Numbered from the stretch's first letter, positions 1-8,913 are shown. The stretch: DNA of 64,000 nucleotides from Prosthecobacter gellanilyticus (GCF_007992435.1 NZ_BKAG01000005.1:62001-126000); one strand, 5' to 3'. A program made the numbers and translations. The notes: generated by a model not told the origin, from the sequence alone.

Positions 1-353
1 CCTGCCCTCTCATCGCCGCAGCGCGTGACATGTGGCTGCTGGACAGCGTGGCGGACAAGAAATTCAAGACCGGCACCGGCCGCTTCGACACGCGGGTGTA
101 CAAGCTCTTTGAAGCTTTCCAGTCTTTCGAAGACCTCGTCTTCCGCATGGACGATCGCATGAGCGCCTCCCCCTATAAGCACAGCACCGCGCATGTGCTG
201 CATCACCTCGGCCTGATCGACGCTCCGGAATCCCACCCGAACTGTAAAGACCTGCGTGGTTCCGATGAAGCCCTGCGCATGGAGGAGGCCATGCGCCGCC
301 CCCTGCGTGTGGCGAAGCGCCTCGGCATTCCCGGCTTCGAGAAGAAAGCCTGA
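1..353 (+). CDS. 3' end of an unrecognised protein (partial)
   Basis: The reading frame is open from the left edge of the window (first full codon at 3) to a TGA at 351-353, so the gene begins upstream and only about 117 C-terminal residues are visible. The Met at 30 is probably internal, because the frame in front of it stays open. The visible part is soluble and mixed in charge (it contains HSTAHVLHHLG and ends PGFEKKA), with no membrane segment. I do not recognise the family. A weak GGTT/AACC hairpin follows at about 360-375. Confidence 0.6.
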   Translation, partial: CPLIAAARDMWLLDSVADKKFKTGTGRFDTRVYKLFEAFQSFEDLVFRMDDRMSASPYKHSTAHVLHHLGLIDAPESHPNCKDLRGSDEALRMEEAMRRPLRVAKRLGIPGFEKKA

Positions 354-480
354 CCAGCTGGGTTAGGCCCAACCTATTTTAGAATCTCCACAGTCACTCC
401 ATCCCCGGGGGTGGCGGTGGTGATTCTTTAGCCAGTCCCACAGAAACGGCGTTATCTCATGAAGCCGAAACGGGAGGCTC

Positions 481-945
481 ATGCGTTTCATGGGTGGAAA
501 CCCACTTTTCGTCATGAAACCAAACCTTCCTCGCATGGCGGCCCTGGCCGCTCTCGGAGTCGCGCTGACGGCGACCTCCTGTGTGGATCCCTACTACGCA
601 GGTGGCTATCCTCGGGCTGGAGTGTCGGTCGGCTATCAGAGCGGACGTCCGCTCGTGGCTGCTCGCTCCGGCTACTACAGCCGTCCGGGTTCCTATTATG
701 GCCGGAACACCGGCTACTACCGCAGCCCCTACTACGGAGTGCGCAGCACCCCGGTGTATGTGCAGCGGAGCTCCTATCCCTACCGTTACGGCAGCTTCGG
801 CTACTCGCCTTATCGTGATGTCTACTCACCTTATGGCTACGGTGGCTGGGGCGCGCCCTACCGCTCCGGCATGGTCGTCTCCAGCTTCGGCCGCCCGGCC
901 TTTGGCTACGGCTCTGGCTGGGGTTACAATCCCTACGGCTGGTGA
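481..945 (+). CDS. Tyr/Gly-rich lipoprotein, hypothetical
   Basis: Predicted outer-membrane or surface lipoprotein. A short hydrophobic signal (MAALAALGVALTATSC) ends in a lipobox (TATSC). The mature part of about 115 residues is almost entirely Tyr, Gly, Ser, Pro and Arg, with many YY and YG repeats (RSGYYSRPGSYYG, SPYGYGGWG), and ends GYNPYGW. Such low-complexity lipoproteins are common in Verrucomicrobiota and have no known function. Two starts are possible. ATG 481 has a GGGAGG just upstream but at very short spacing, and ATG 514 places the signal peptide nearer the N-terminus. The gene is monocistronic, with a strong terminator after it. Confidence 0.75.
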   Translation: MRFMGGNPLFVMKPNLPRMAALAALGVALTATSCVDPYYAGGYPRAGVSVGYQSGRPLVAARSGYYSRPGSYYGRNTGYYRSPYYGVRSTPVYVQRSSYPYRYGSFGYSPYRDVYSPYGYGGWGAPYRSGMVVSSFGRPAFGYGSGWGYNPYGW

Positions 946-977
946 TTCATCAGCTGCATCATCGTTCATCACTCAAG

Positions 978-1004
978 GCCCGGTTCATCTGAACCGGGCT
1001 TTTA
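978..1004 (+). terminator. Rho-independent terminator of the Tyr-rich lipoprotein gene
   Basis: A perfect 9-bp GC-rich stem, GCCCGGTTC (978-986) pairing with GAACCGGGC (991-999), closes a 4-nt loop and is followed by TTTT (1000-1003). It lies 33 bp after the lipoprotein stop codon and just before the end of the convergent regulator gene. Confidence 0.85.
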
Positions 1005-1011
1005 GTTAGGC

Positions 1012-1770
1012 TCACGTCGTCATCGCCCGGAACCTCCCCGGTGCCATACCCGCGTAGCGGCTGAAATGGCGCGTGAAGGCGCTTTGATCACACCAGCCGG
1101 TTTGCAGGGCGATGTCACTCAGCGACAGATCCGTCTCACGAAGCAGACGCGTGGCCTCATCCAGCCGCAGCTTGTGCAGAAGCTGCAGCGGGCTCATCTG
1201 GAAGAGCTTCTGTACCCGTTGCTCGAACTGATACACACTCAGCCCTGCCTTCTTCGCGATGTCCTCAATGCGCAGCCCCTCGGTGTAGCGGGCCTGCATG
1301 AGCTTCAGCGCCGTGGCCAGCTCGGCGTAGCCACTGGCTTTATCACTCGGCGCATTCAGATCCCGCGAGATACCGGCGACACCGATGATGCGTCCTTTGG
1401 CATCACGCAACGGATGCTTGGTCGTCAGGCACCAGCCCGCCTTGCGGCCCGTGTAGATGTGCAGCTCAAGCTGATGCTCCACCGGCTTGCCCGTTTTCAG
1501 TACGGCTTCATCCTGGCGCGCATAGCTGGCGGCCAGGGGAGCTGGATAAACCTCCGTGGGCTTTTTGCCGATGAGCTTGGACTTGTCTCCACCCGCGCAG
1601 CGATCCGCCATGGTCTGGTTCACCCGCACATACCGGCCCGCCGAGTCCTTGATGAAAAAGACGACGTCTGGCAGTGCATCGAAGAGAGCTTCGGCGTAGC
1701 CATGGGCGGCGAAGAGATCGTCCGGATCCGTCATTTTGCCTGATTTGGCAGGTCGGGCCGCAAAAAGCAA
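1012..1770 (-). CDS. PAS-domain AraC-family transcriptional regulator
   Basis: Residues about 25-135 form a PAS/PAC sensor (FDALPDVVFFIKD, then IIGVAGISRDL), which usually binds a small ligand or cofactor. Residues about 155-250 form an AraC-type double helix-turn-helix (GLRIEDIAKKAGLS, then SDIALQTGWCDQSAFTRHF). An internal Met at residue 13 is an alternative start. The gene is divergent from the DapA-family gene at 1807 across a short intergenic region, the usual layout of a local regulator and its target. That regulatory link and the inducer are inferred. Confidence 0.85.
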   Translation of the reverse strand: MLFAARPAKSGKMTDPDDLFAAHGYAEALFDALPDVVFFIKDSAGRYVRVNQTMADRCAGGDKSKLIGKKPTEVYPAPLAASYARQDEAVLKTGKPVEHQLELHIYTGRKAGWCLTTKHPLRDAKGRIIGVAGISRDLNAPSDKASGYAELATALKLMQARYTEGLRIEDIAKKAGLSVYQFEQRVQKLFQMSPLQLLHKLRLDEATRLLRETDLSLSDIALQTGWCDQSAFTRHFSRYAGMAPGRFRAMTT

Positions 1771-1806
1771 TCAAGACCCATCAGGCTGGTGAGGTATTCG
1801 TCACGC

Positions 1807-2709
1807 ATGTCCCAGCCCCTTCCCAAATGGTCCGGCGTGTTCCCGGCCGTCGTCACGCAGATGCACCAGGATCAGTCCCTCGATCTCAAAGCATCCGCAC
1901 ATCATTTCGAAGTGCTGATCGACTCTGGCATCTCCGGCCTCATCGTCTGCGGTTCGCTCGGCGAAAACCAGTGCCTGCAACCTGACGAAAAGCGCGCCGT
2001 ATTGAAATGCGCCATCGAGACCGCTCGCGGCCGCATCCCCGTGGTCAGCGGCGTGGCAGAAATGAGCACACGCGCAGCCGTGCAATACATGCAGGATGGC
2101 GAGAAGCTCGGCGCCGCCGGCTTCATGATCATGCCGCCGATGGTCTGCAAGTCCGATCCGGCCGAGACTGAGCATTGGTTCCGCACGCTGGCGAAGGCCA
2201 CACCATTGCCCTGGATGCTGTACAACAATCCCGTGGGCTATCACACCGATGTCACGCCTGAAATGTTTGTTAGGCTGGCGGACATCCTGAACCTCACCTC
2301 CATCAAGGAAAGCAGCGCCAACCCGCGCCGCATCACCGAGCTGAGAAACCTGGTGGGAGATCGCTATCAGATCTTCACGGGTGTGGATGATCTCTTCCTC
2401 GAATGCGCCATCCTGGGCATCGATGGCTGGGTGGCTGGCAGCGGCATCGCTTTCCCGAAGGAGAATCAGCAGCTCTGGGATCTCACGCGTGAAGGGAAGT
2501 GGGATGAAGCCCGCATCCTTTATCGCTGGGCGCAGCCGCTGATGAAGCTCGACACGCACATCCACTTTGTTCAATACATCAAGCTCCTCTGCCAGGAAGC
2601 CGGCATCGGCAAGGAATGGGTGCGCGAACCACGCTTGCTCATCTCGGGTGCCGAGCGTGAGCAGGTGCTGCAGATCATTCGTGAAGCCTTCGCCAAGCGT
2701 CCTGCATAG
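1807..2709 (+). CDS. DapA-family (dihydrodipicolinate synthase/N-acetylneuraminate lyase) aldolase or dehydratase
   Basis: A class I aldolase-fold enzyme of about 300 residues, the normal family length. Visible signatures are GSLGEN (in place of GTTGE), the YNNPVGY tyrosine segment and the Schiff-base Lys in SIKES. The family includes dihydrodipicolinate synthase, N-acetylneuraminate lyase, KDG-type aldolases and pyrroline-4-hydroxy-2-carboxylate deaminase. The sequence alone does not decide the substrate. Pairing with a dedicated AraC-type regulator argues for an inducible catabolic role and against lysine synthesis. A GTG at 1789 in the same frame is an alternative start. Confidence 0.85.
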   Translation: MSQPLPKWSGVFPAVVTQMHQDQSLDLKASAHHFEVLIDSGISGLIVCGSLGENQCLQPDEKRAVLKCAIETARGRIPVVSGVAEMSTRAAVQYMQDGEKLGAAGFMIMPPMVCKSDPAETEHWFRTLAKATPLPWMLYNNPVGYHTDVTPEMFVRLADILNLTSIKESSANPRRITELRNLVGDRYQIFTGVDDLFLECAILGIDGWVAGSGIAFPKENQQLWDLTREGKWDEARILYRWAQPLMKLDTHIHFVQYIKLLCQEAGIGKEWVREPRLLISGAEREQVLQIIREAFAKRPA

Positions 2710-2726
2710 AATGATGATTGGTTAGG

Positions 2727-2900
2727 TCAAAGCGAGCTCCAGATGTTCAGATCACCGACGGAGGGTTGGGGGCAATGTGCAGCCTGGACCTTCTCCGCAC
2801 TCTGCATCTCTCCGGGAGTACTGGCCTTCAACGGCATCAGTGCCAGCATGCCCGCCCCGAGACTGAGGCAGCGGCATCTGAGGTGGTGGAGGATCTTCAT
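2727..2900 (-). CDS. Possible small secreted protein (57 aa)
   Basis: A short frame on the minus strand starts with ATG at 2898-2900 and stops with TGA at 2727-2729, encoding 57 residues. The N-terminus looks like a signal sequence: basic (MKILHHLRCRC), then hydrophobic (LSLGAGMLALMPL), then a small-residue site (KAS). The mature part of about 30 residues has no motif I know. It fills the otherwise empty 276-bp gap between the DapA-family gene (convergent) and the sensor kinase (divergent). No good Shine-Dalgarno is present. The coding claim rests on the signal-like N-terminus and fit to the gap. Confidence 0.35.
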   Translation of the reverse strand: MKILHHLRCRCLSLGAGMLALMPLKASTPGEMQSAEKVQAAHCPQPSVGDLNIWSSL

Positions 2901-2985
2901 GCCCGCAGATGCAGGCCGTGCACCAGACTTGCGCAGATTTGGAAAATAACTTTCCCGTGACTAAGCCCCCGGCAGAGTAGGCGCA

Positions 2986-4326
2986 GTGTCAGCCTCCCCG
3001 CATCAGCCCAGCCGCAGCCTCACCACGCGTTTTGTCGTGGTCTTCGCGGCCTTTGTGGCGGCGGGATCGCTGCTCCTGCTGGCCTGGCTCAGGCATCAGC
3101 AGCAGGCGGAGAGTGAGAATGTGTTCCGCACCCTCGCGCGTTCGGATGCGAGCTTTGTGCAGCGGCTGAACCTGCCCCGCAGCGCCAAGCTGGCTGGAGA
3201 CCTGGGCCAGCTCCTGCAGATGCAGATCCATTTCCGCGATGCGAACGGAGTGCTGGAACCTGCCATGGATGATAAGGCCAGCACCCCCCTGAAGTCCCTG
3301 CCTTTGGATGAGGTGCGCGAGCTTCCCGGCGGCTGGCAGGCGCTCGTGCTGAAGCTGGATGCTAGGCATGACATGCTGTTTCTGCGCAAATCACCAGAAG
3401 TCACCCTCAGCCTCCTGCACCCGGCCACGCGCAATGCCCTGCTCGCCTTCTGGCTGCTCTCTGCCGCGCTTGGCTGGGTCATCGCAGGTCAGGTGGTGCG
3501 TCCTGTGGCGCGGCTCACCCGCGGGCTGAAAGGCTTCTTTGATAGCAAAGATCGTTCGCCGCTGGAAGTGGCTCGGGGCGATGAGATTGGAGAGCTGGCT
3601 CGTGCCTTGACCCAGGCTCGTGATGAGCTGCTCCAGGAGCGTGAAAAGCGTGAGCAATCAGAACGCATGGCTGTGCTTGGTCGCGTGGCCACAGGTCTCG
3701 CGCATGAGATCAAGAACCCTCTCGCCTCCATCCAGCTCCATGCGCAGCTCATGGATATCAGTGTTTTGGATGCGGAGTCCGCTCAGTCGCTCCAGCATGT
3801 GCAGGCTGAGACGAAGGTCATCGAAGGTTTGGTGAATCAATGGCTTTACCTCACACGCCCCGCGCCGCCGAAGATGGAGTCTCTGGACCTCGGCCCCGTG
3901 TTGCAGGAAACTCTGACCGCCATGAGCGCCCAGGCTGGTCATGCGGGAGTCGAGATAAAAGCTCAACCGGCCCCGTCTCTTTGGAACACGCGTGTGAAAG
4001 GAGACCGCGCACGCTTGCAGCAGGCGTTTCGAAACATTCTGCTCAATGCCATCCAGGCCATGCCTCGTGGCGGCGAGCTGGAGGTCGGTCAGCATCTCGA
4101 GGGCCAGACATGCCTGCTGACCTTCCGCGATCATGGCACAGGCCTTTCCCAGGCAGCTCTCGCACGCGGAGCCGAGCTTTTCTTCTCCGAGAAGGAAGGC
4201 GGCATGGGCGTCGGCCTGAACGTCGTGAGCGAGATCATCGCCGCGCATGGGGGTGAGCTGCGTCTGGGCAATCATCCGGATGGTGGTGCGCTGGTGACCG
4301 TGCTGCTGCCGGTGTCAGGAGCATAG
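2986..4326 (+). CDS. Membrane sensor histidine kinase
   Basis: Two membrane segments (about residues 15-36 and 150-171) flank an extracytoplasmic sensor region of about 110 residues that matches no named domain by eye. A HAMP linker follows (VVRPVARLTRGL, then DEIGELA), then HisKA with the phospho-acceptor His240 in GLAHEIKNPL, and a HATPase with N box (LLNAIQAMP), G1 (DHGTG) and G2 (GMGVGL). All catalytic boxes look intact. The start is GTG. No response regulator is adjacent, so the partner is encoded elsewhere. The HisKA/HATPase part resembles NtrB/AtoS-type kinases. Confidence 0.9.
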   Translation: MSASPHQPSRSLTTRFVVVFAAFVAAGSLLLLAWLRHQQQAESENVFRTLARSDASFVQRLNLPRSAKLAGDLGQLLQMQIHFRDANGVLEPAMDDKASTPLKSLPLDEVRELPGGWQALVLKLDARHDMLFLRKSPEVTLSLLHPATRNALLAFWLLSAALGWVIAGQVVRPVARLTRGLKGFFDSKDRSPLEVARGDEIGELARALTQARDELLQEREKREQSERMAVLGRVATGLAHEIKNPLASIQLHAQLMDISVLDAESAQSLQHVQAETKVIEGLVNQWLYLTRPAPPKMESLDLGPVLQETLTAMSAQAGHAGVEIKAQPAPSLWNTRVKGDRARLQQAFRNILLNAIQAMPRGGELEVGQHLEGQTCLLTFRDHGTGLSQAALARGAELFFSEKEGGMGVGLNVVSEIIAAHGGELRLGNHPDGGALVTVLLPVSGA

Positions 4327-4371
4327 ATAAATACTCTGCAACATGATCTTCCCGGGCGAGTTAGTTCACCC

Positions 4372-5685
4372 ATGCGCGCTCTGCTCTTCCTCCTCACCTC
4401 GGTTGTTCTGCATGCGGATGATTGGCCCCAGTGGCTCGGGCCGCAGCGTGATGCCGTCTGGCGTGAGACGGGCATTGTGGAGTCCTTTCCCGAAGGCGGC
4501 CCCAAGGTGCTGTGGCGAGTGAAGATCGGCGGCGGCTACACAGGCCCGGCGGTGGTGGATGGCAGGGTGTACCTCATGGACCGCCAGGTGGCCGCGAAGG
4601 AAAGCGTGCCCGGCAATGCCTTTGCGCGTGGCATCATCGCCGGGACGGAGCGCGTGCTCTGCCTGGATGCAGCCACGGGCGCCAAACTATGGGAGCATGT
4701 CTATGATTGCACCTACACCATGAGCTACTCCACCGGTCCTCGTTGCACACCGTTGGTTAGCGGCGGCAAGGTCTGGACGCTGGGCGCGGAGGGAAACCTG
4801 CTTTGCCTTGATGCCTTAAATGGCAAGGTGCTATGGTCGCATGATTTCAAAACGGACTACGGTGCCAAGACACCCATGTGGGGCTTTGCCGGGCACCCCT
4901 TGCTAGATGGCCAGCGCCTGATCTGCCTCTGCGGCGGCCCCGGCAGCGTGGCCGTGGCTTTTGACAAGGACACAGGCAAGGAACTCTGGCGTGCGCTGGA
5001 TGCACGCGAGCCAGGTTACGCACCGCCGACGATGATCGAGGCAGGCGGTGTGAAGCAACTCATCCTCTGGCATCCGCAGTCGGTGAGCTCTCTGGATCCT
5101 GCCACGGGCAAGCTCTTCTGGTTGCATCCCTGGGAGGTTCGCGCCGGGCTCACGGTGGCCACACCACGTCTTGCCGGTGACCTCCTGCTTTTCAGTTCCT
5201 TCTACACCAGCTCGAAATGTTTCAAGCTTGATGCCGCCAAGCCGGAAGCTCAGTTGCTCTGGGAAGGTAAGAGTTTCAGTGAGAAGAACACGGACACGCT
5301 GCACAGCCTCATCAGCACACCCTTCATCGAAGACGGGCATATCTATGGCGTGTGCAGCTATGGCCAGCTTCGCTGCTTGAAGCTCGATACTGGCGCACGC
5401 ATCTGGGAAACCTTCGCCGCGACCACGGGGGACAAACCCGTGCGCTGGGCGAATGCCTTCCTCATCAAGCATGAGGACCGCTTCTTCCTCGCCAACGAGC
5501 ATGGCGACCTCATCATCGCCAAGCTCACGCCAAAAAGTTATGAGGAGATCAGCCGGGTGAGTCTTCTCAAACCCACCACCACGGATCCACGTCGAGCCGT
5601 GGTCTGGTCTCATCCTGCCTTTGCCAGCAAGTGCGTCTTCATGCGCAACGACGAAGAGATCGTGTGCGCTTCGCTGGCGAAGTAG
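4372..5685 (+). CDS. Secreted PQQ-like beta-propeller repeat protein
   Basis: A short signal peptide (MRALLFLLTSVVLHA) precedes a propeller built of repeats with the PQQ-binding-like signature, a conserved Trp after 'G(K/A)xLW': LDAATGAKLWEH, LDALNGKVLWSH, FDKDTGKELWRA, LDPATGKLFWLH and LDTGARIWET. It starts DDWPQWLGP, typical of the large 'PQQ-binding-like beta-propeller' families of Planctomycetota and Verrucomicrobiota. These usually lack dehydrogenase active-site residues and have no known enzymatic role. It lies 45 bp after the kinase gene on the same strand. Confidence 0.85.
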   Translation: MRALLFLLTSVVLHADDWPQWLGPQRDAVWRETGIVESFPEGGPKVLWRVKIGGGYTGPAVVDGRVYLMDRQVAAKESVPGNAFARGIIAGTERVLCLDAATGAKLWEHVYDCTYTMSYSTGPRCTPLVSGGKVWTLGAEGNLLCLDALNGKVLWSHDFKTDYGAKTPMWGFAGHPLLDGQRLICLCGGPGSVAVAFDKDTGKELWRALDAREPGYAPPTMIEAGGVKQLILWHPQSVSSLDPATGKLFWLHPWEVRAGLTVATPRLAGDLLLFSSFYTSSKCFKLDAAKPEAQLLWEGKSFSEKNTDTLHSLISTPFIEDGHIYGVCSYGQLRCLKLDTGARIWETFAATTGDKPVRWANAFLIKHEDRFFLANEHGDLIIAKLTPKSYEEISRVSLLKPTTTDPRRAVVWSHPAFASKCVFMRNDEEIVCASLAK

Positions 5686-5721
5686 CCGCGTGGTAGGCTT
5701 AGCGCTGCCAAGTCATGCAGA

Positions 5722-6000
5722 CGAGCCGGAGGCTCGATGGCGGGTAGCGGGTGGTGAAGCGAGCGAAGCTTGCGAGAGCCACCGGATAACAAACATTGCT
5801 CCACAAGGTAGGGCGCGCATCCCGAAGGGATGCTGGAAGCCGACGAATCGGACACAATACATCTGGTTGAAAAGCGCTCCCTTCCAGCGTGCCCTCCGGG
5901 ACGCCTGTCTGAACTCAGAACACTTGAACTCCTTACCGGTGGTTCTCAGTCGCTACGCTCCTTTCACCACCGGCTACAAGCCATCGAGCCTCCGGCTCGC
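5722..6000. repeat. Long imperfect inverted repeat (about 280 bp) in a gene-free stretch
   Basis: The 363-bp gap at 5686-6048 holds no gene that I credit but is strongly palindromic. The outer arms contain a perfect 19-bp match, gagccggaggctcgatggc at 5723-5741 against its complement at 5980-5998. Pairing continues imperfectly inward (gagagccaccgg at about 5775-5786 against ccggtggttctc at 5936-5947) and again in an inner segment (about 5808-5840 against 5876-5910). The whole could fold into one long interrupted hairpin. It could be a dispersed repeat, a non-autonomous element or a structured RNA. It also separates two convergent genes and could end transcription. Confidence 0.75.
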
Positions 6001-6048
6001 CATCCACAGTGTTGGTTAGAAACCATGATCTGGCATTCAGCCATTCCC

Positions 6049-8253
6049 TCAGATCCCTTTCGGCATCCACGCCTCCAGCTTGCTCACTTCAGCCTTCGCG
6101 TTGGCGCTGAAGGGCAGGCCCCAGAACTCCAGGAAGGGGGCGAGGTTCTTGCCGGTGATCTTGGAGTAGCGGATCAGGAACTGATCACGCGCGTCGTCGT
6201 CGTCCTTCGGTGCCGGGCCGTACTTGTCGTCGGCAAAGCTGTGCAGATACTTGCGCCAGGCTTCCCAACCAAAAGCATCGACAAGCTGGATGTAGGTCGT
6301 CAGGGCCAGGAAGGGGCTCTTCTTCCATTCGGCGAACTTGTCCTTCGCCGCCTTGATCTCCTCGATGTGCTTCTTCTGGCCTTCCAGCGAGGCTCCGGAG
6401 TGGCCGACGATCTTGTCCTTTTTCAGCACGGCCTCATAGCAATACATGCCGATGACGTTGTTCGTCACCTCGCCTGTGCCATCAAAGGTGAAGGTGGAGC
6501 GCTGGTGGTTGTGCCCGATTTCATGGTAGAAGCCCCAGCCGGGGAATTTGATGCGGCCGAAGGTTACCATCTCCGGAGCGGCACTCGTCGGGATCATGAT
6601 GGGATAACCGCTGTGCATGTAACCCGCGCTGATCTGGATGTCAGCCACGATGCGCTCAGGGCGTTTGCGCTCGGCGGTTTGATTGCTCAGGTCGTCCTGC
6701 GCCTCCACCACCTTCTTCCAGAATTCCATGAGCTCCGTGGGATTGTTGATCGTGCGCGCGACCTCCGTGGGACAGGAGACGATCAGCTTGTCACAGGCGA
6801 GCTCAGCCCAAGGCCCAGGCTGTTTCTTGATCTCGCTGGTCCACTGCGCATCCGTCGTCTGGCCTAACACAAAGAGTGGTGATGGAATGCCGCCTTTGAT
6901 GGTGGCGGTGAAAGATGCGGTTTCATCAGCACGACCTGGCACCACGATGTAGATGAGGCCGCCAAAGGCGCTCGCCGTCTTGGTTTCCGTAGCGGCGATG
7001 GTGACGGACTTGGTGATGTCCGGAGCGCGCTTCCATTCATCGAGATGATACAGGGTGTCGCTGTGGCAGCCGATACGCACCGCATAACCCTGAGCTGCAA
7101 TGGCCGTCGGCACGGTGACGCTGATGGTCTCGCCAGCCGCAGCATAGAGGCCTGTACTGGTCCATCCAGGGATCGTGGGATTCACGGAGACTTCACGCGT
7201 GATGCGCGGTGCATCCGCGGGCACCTTGCCGGGGAAGGCTTCATGAGCGGGGTGAGCTGTTGTGGTTTCGCCGCCGGCAAGCCGGAGCACACGTGTTTCC
7301 ATGCCCAGGCGCAGTCTCGCGGCATTATCCTTCGCGGCTGTGAGAGGAGCCTGGCCCGTTGGCACGGCGCTGGACGCACCGGTATTTCCCAGGGCTGCCA
7401 CCACGGCTTCACGCAGGCTGCTGCGGTCCGGTGGTTGCGCAGCCAGAGCGACCTGGATGGCATTCGTGCCTTGTTTGATGGCTGCTGCATCGAGGGCAGG
7501 GCCACCCTCACGCTGTTTCTTGATGGCCGTGATGGCCGTGGAGGCATTCATCATCAAGGGCAGCTCAGGGCGCGCATCAAAGCTGCGCAGCTGGTCAAAG
7601 GCGCTCGCTTCCGTGAAGGCCACGCCAGCGGGCATGAGCGCATTGTTCACACCATGTGCCAGGGTCAGTTCCTTGCCGCCGCTGGTCTGGCTGAAAGCCC
7701 AGCCCGTCATGCCAGCCATCACGCCGCCGCCCTTCTTGATGAACTCGGCCACGGCTGCGCCTTCCTCCGTGCCGGTGATGGACTGGATGTTCATCACCAC
7801 GACATCGAAGTCGTTGAGAGTCTTGGCATCCACCTTCTCAAAGGTCTCCGTGCGGAAACCCAGTTTCTCGTAGGCCTCAGGTTTCACGCCTTTCAAGCCG
7901 ACGCGCGGCTTGTCTTTCGCTCCGGCCCATTTTACGCAGTTCTCGATGAGCTTGGCATTGTCCCCCCCCGTGGTGCCGCTGAGGTAGCCGTTCTGGCCGA
8001 ACAAGATGATGCGCCCCTTGGCATACGCGGCTGCAGCCACCACCGCGAGCTCCACGCCGTCCTTGTCCGGTGCTGAGAGAATGGGGAAGGCCATGGTGCC
8101 CCAGATGGCGATGGGGCCTGGAGTACCCTGCTTGGGAACACTGGTCACGCCCTGGAGGATCTTGGATCTCTCCGCAGTGACGATCTCCGCGGGCATCTGG
8201 GCAAGGCAGGGGACTGTTCCAAGCAGGAGCAGCAGACAGGTTGGCAGTTTCAT
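6049..8253 (-). CDS. Secreted M60-family (enhancin/mucinase-like) metalloprotease
   Basis: A signal peptide (to about residue 18) is followed by a long N-terminal part with a glutamine-amidotransferase-like fold (GRIILFGQNGYLSG, then VVMNIQSITGTEEG). The C-terminal part carries the zincin motif HEIGH (His577-His581) with a further Glu at 595 in GTGEVTNN, the spacing expected for peptidase M60. Characterised M60 enzymes cleave glycoproteins such as mucins. The host-mucin role is not implied here, and a role against environmental glycoproteins is inferred. It lies 17 bp downstream of the XRE-cupin regulator on the same strand, probably in one operon. Confidence 0.85.
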   Translation of the reverse strand: MKLPTCLLLLLGTVPCLAQMPAEIVTAERSKILQGVTSVPKQGTPGPIAIWGTMAFPILSAPDKDGVELAVVAAAAYAKGRIILFGQNGYLSGTTGGDNAKLIENCVKWAGAKDKPRVGLKGVKPEAYEKLGFRTETFEKVDAKTLNDFDVVVMNIQSITGTEEGAAVAEFIKKGGGVMAGMTGWAFSQTSGGKELTLAHGVNNALMPAGVAFTEASAFDQLRSFDARPELPLMMNASTAITAIKKQREGGPALDAAAIKQGTNAIQVALAAQPPDRSSLREAVVAALGNTGASSAVPTGQAPLTAAKDNAARLRLGMETRVLRLAGGETTTAHPAHEAFPGKVPADAPRITREVSVNPTIPGWTSTGLYAAAGETISVTVPTAIAAQGYAVRIGCHSDTLYHLDEWKRAPDITKSVTIAATETKTASAFGGLIYIVVPGRADETASFTATIKGGIPSPLFVLGQTTDAQWTSEIKKQPGPWAELACDKLIVSCPTEVARTINNPTELMEFWKKVVEAQDDLSNQTAERKRPERIVADIQISAGYMHSGYPIMIPTSAAPEMVTFGRIKFPGWGFYHEIGHNHQRSTFTFDGTGEVTNNVIGMYCYEAVLKKDKIVGHSGASLEGQKKHIEEIKAAKDKFAEWKKSPFLALTTYIQLVDAFGWEAWRKYLHSFADDKYGPAPKDDDDARDQFLIRYSKITGKNLAPFLEFWGLPFSANAKAEVSKLEAWMPKGI

Positions 8254-8270
8254 GGTTGGTTACGCAAAAA

Positions 8271-8870
8271 TCAGCGGTAGATGACCACCAGAAACACGGC
8301 GGCGTCTTCCTTGCCGGTGTTCACGATGGCATGCGGCACGTCGGCGCGGTAGGTGCCCGAGTCGCCCTTGGCGAGGTCTTCGATATCAGTGCCGGACTCG
8401 ATGCGCACAGTGCCGAGCTCCACGGTGAGAAACTCACGCGTGCCTTCAAAGTGCGGCTGGCTGCGCAGCGCTCCACCCGGGCGCAGATTCACTTCATAGA
8501 ACTCCACGTCCTTCTCCAGGTTCAGCGGTGAGAGCGTGCGGATCTCATGCTGCTTGTCCGACCGATAGACCTGCGCGCGATCCGAAGCGCGGATCACCTG
8601 GATCTTGGAGGCGCTCGCTTCTGCGCTTTCGATGAGTTCCTGCAGCGTCAGCCCAAAGGCTCGCGCGATGCGGAAGGTGACCGTCAGGGTGGGGTTCGCC
8701 TTCTCACGCTCGATCTCACTGAGCATGGACCGGCTGACACCGCTAGCCGTGGCCAGTTCCTCGAGTGACCAGCCGCGATCATTGCGCAGCTTTTTGACTC
8801 GCTTGCCGAGGTTTTCATTGATGGCCTCAGGGCTGGATTCAGGAATGGTGGTCTTGCGTTTGGAGGGCAT
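8271..8870 (-). CDS. XRE-family regulator with C-terminal cupin domain
   Basis: After a short basic leader, an HTH_3 domain (LGKRVKKLRNDRGWSLEELA, then GVSRSMLSEIEREKANPTL) occupies about residues 18-75. A cupin-2 domain follows, with PHFEGTREF and DVPHAIVN as the two conserved cupin boxes. Proteins of this layout are one-component regulators that sense a small ligand, often acting on amine, amino acid or osmolyte genes. I chose ATG 8870 over an in-frame TTG at 8891. It appears to be the first gene of a two-gene unit with the M60 protease. Confidence 0.85.
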   Translation of the reverse strand: MPSKRKTTIPESSPEAINENLGKRVKKLRNDRGWSLEELATASGVSRSMLSEIEREKANPTLTVTFRIARAFGLTLQELIESAEASASKIQVIRASDRAQVYRSDKQHEIRTLSPLNLEKDVEFYEVNLRPGGALRSQPHFEGTREFLTVELGTVRIESGTDIEDLAKGDSGTYRADVPHAIVNTGKEDAAVFLVVIYR

Positions 8871-8913
8871 GATCGCCGATATAACGGACAATCATCTTGT
8901 AAATTAGAAAAAT

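Noticed and set aside
2718-2960. Plus-strand frames in the 2710-2985 gap.
   Set aside because: They lack any signal or motif and are antisense to the more convincing minus-strand frame at 2727-2900.
5830-6867. Long open frames across the inverted repeat and into the protease gene on the opposite strand.
   Set aside because: They overlap the repeat and the M60 gene antisense and have no family-like content.
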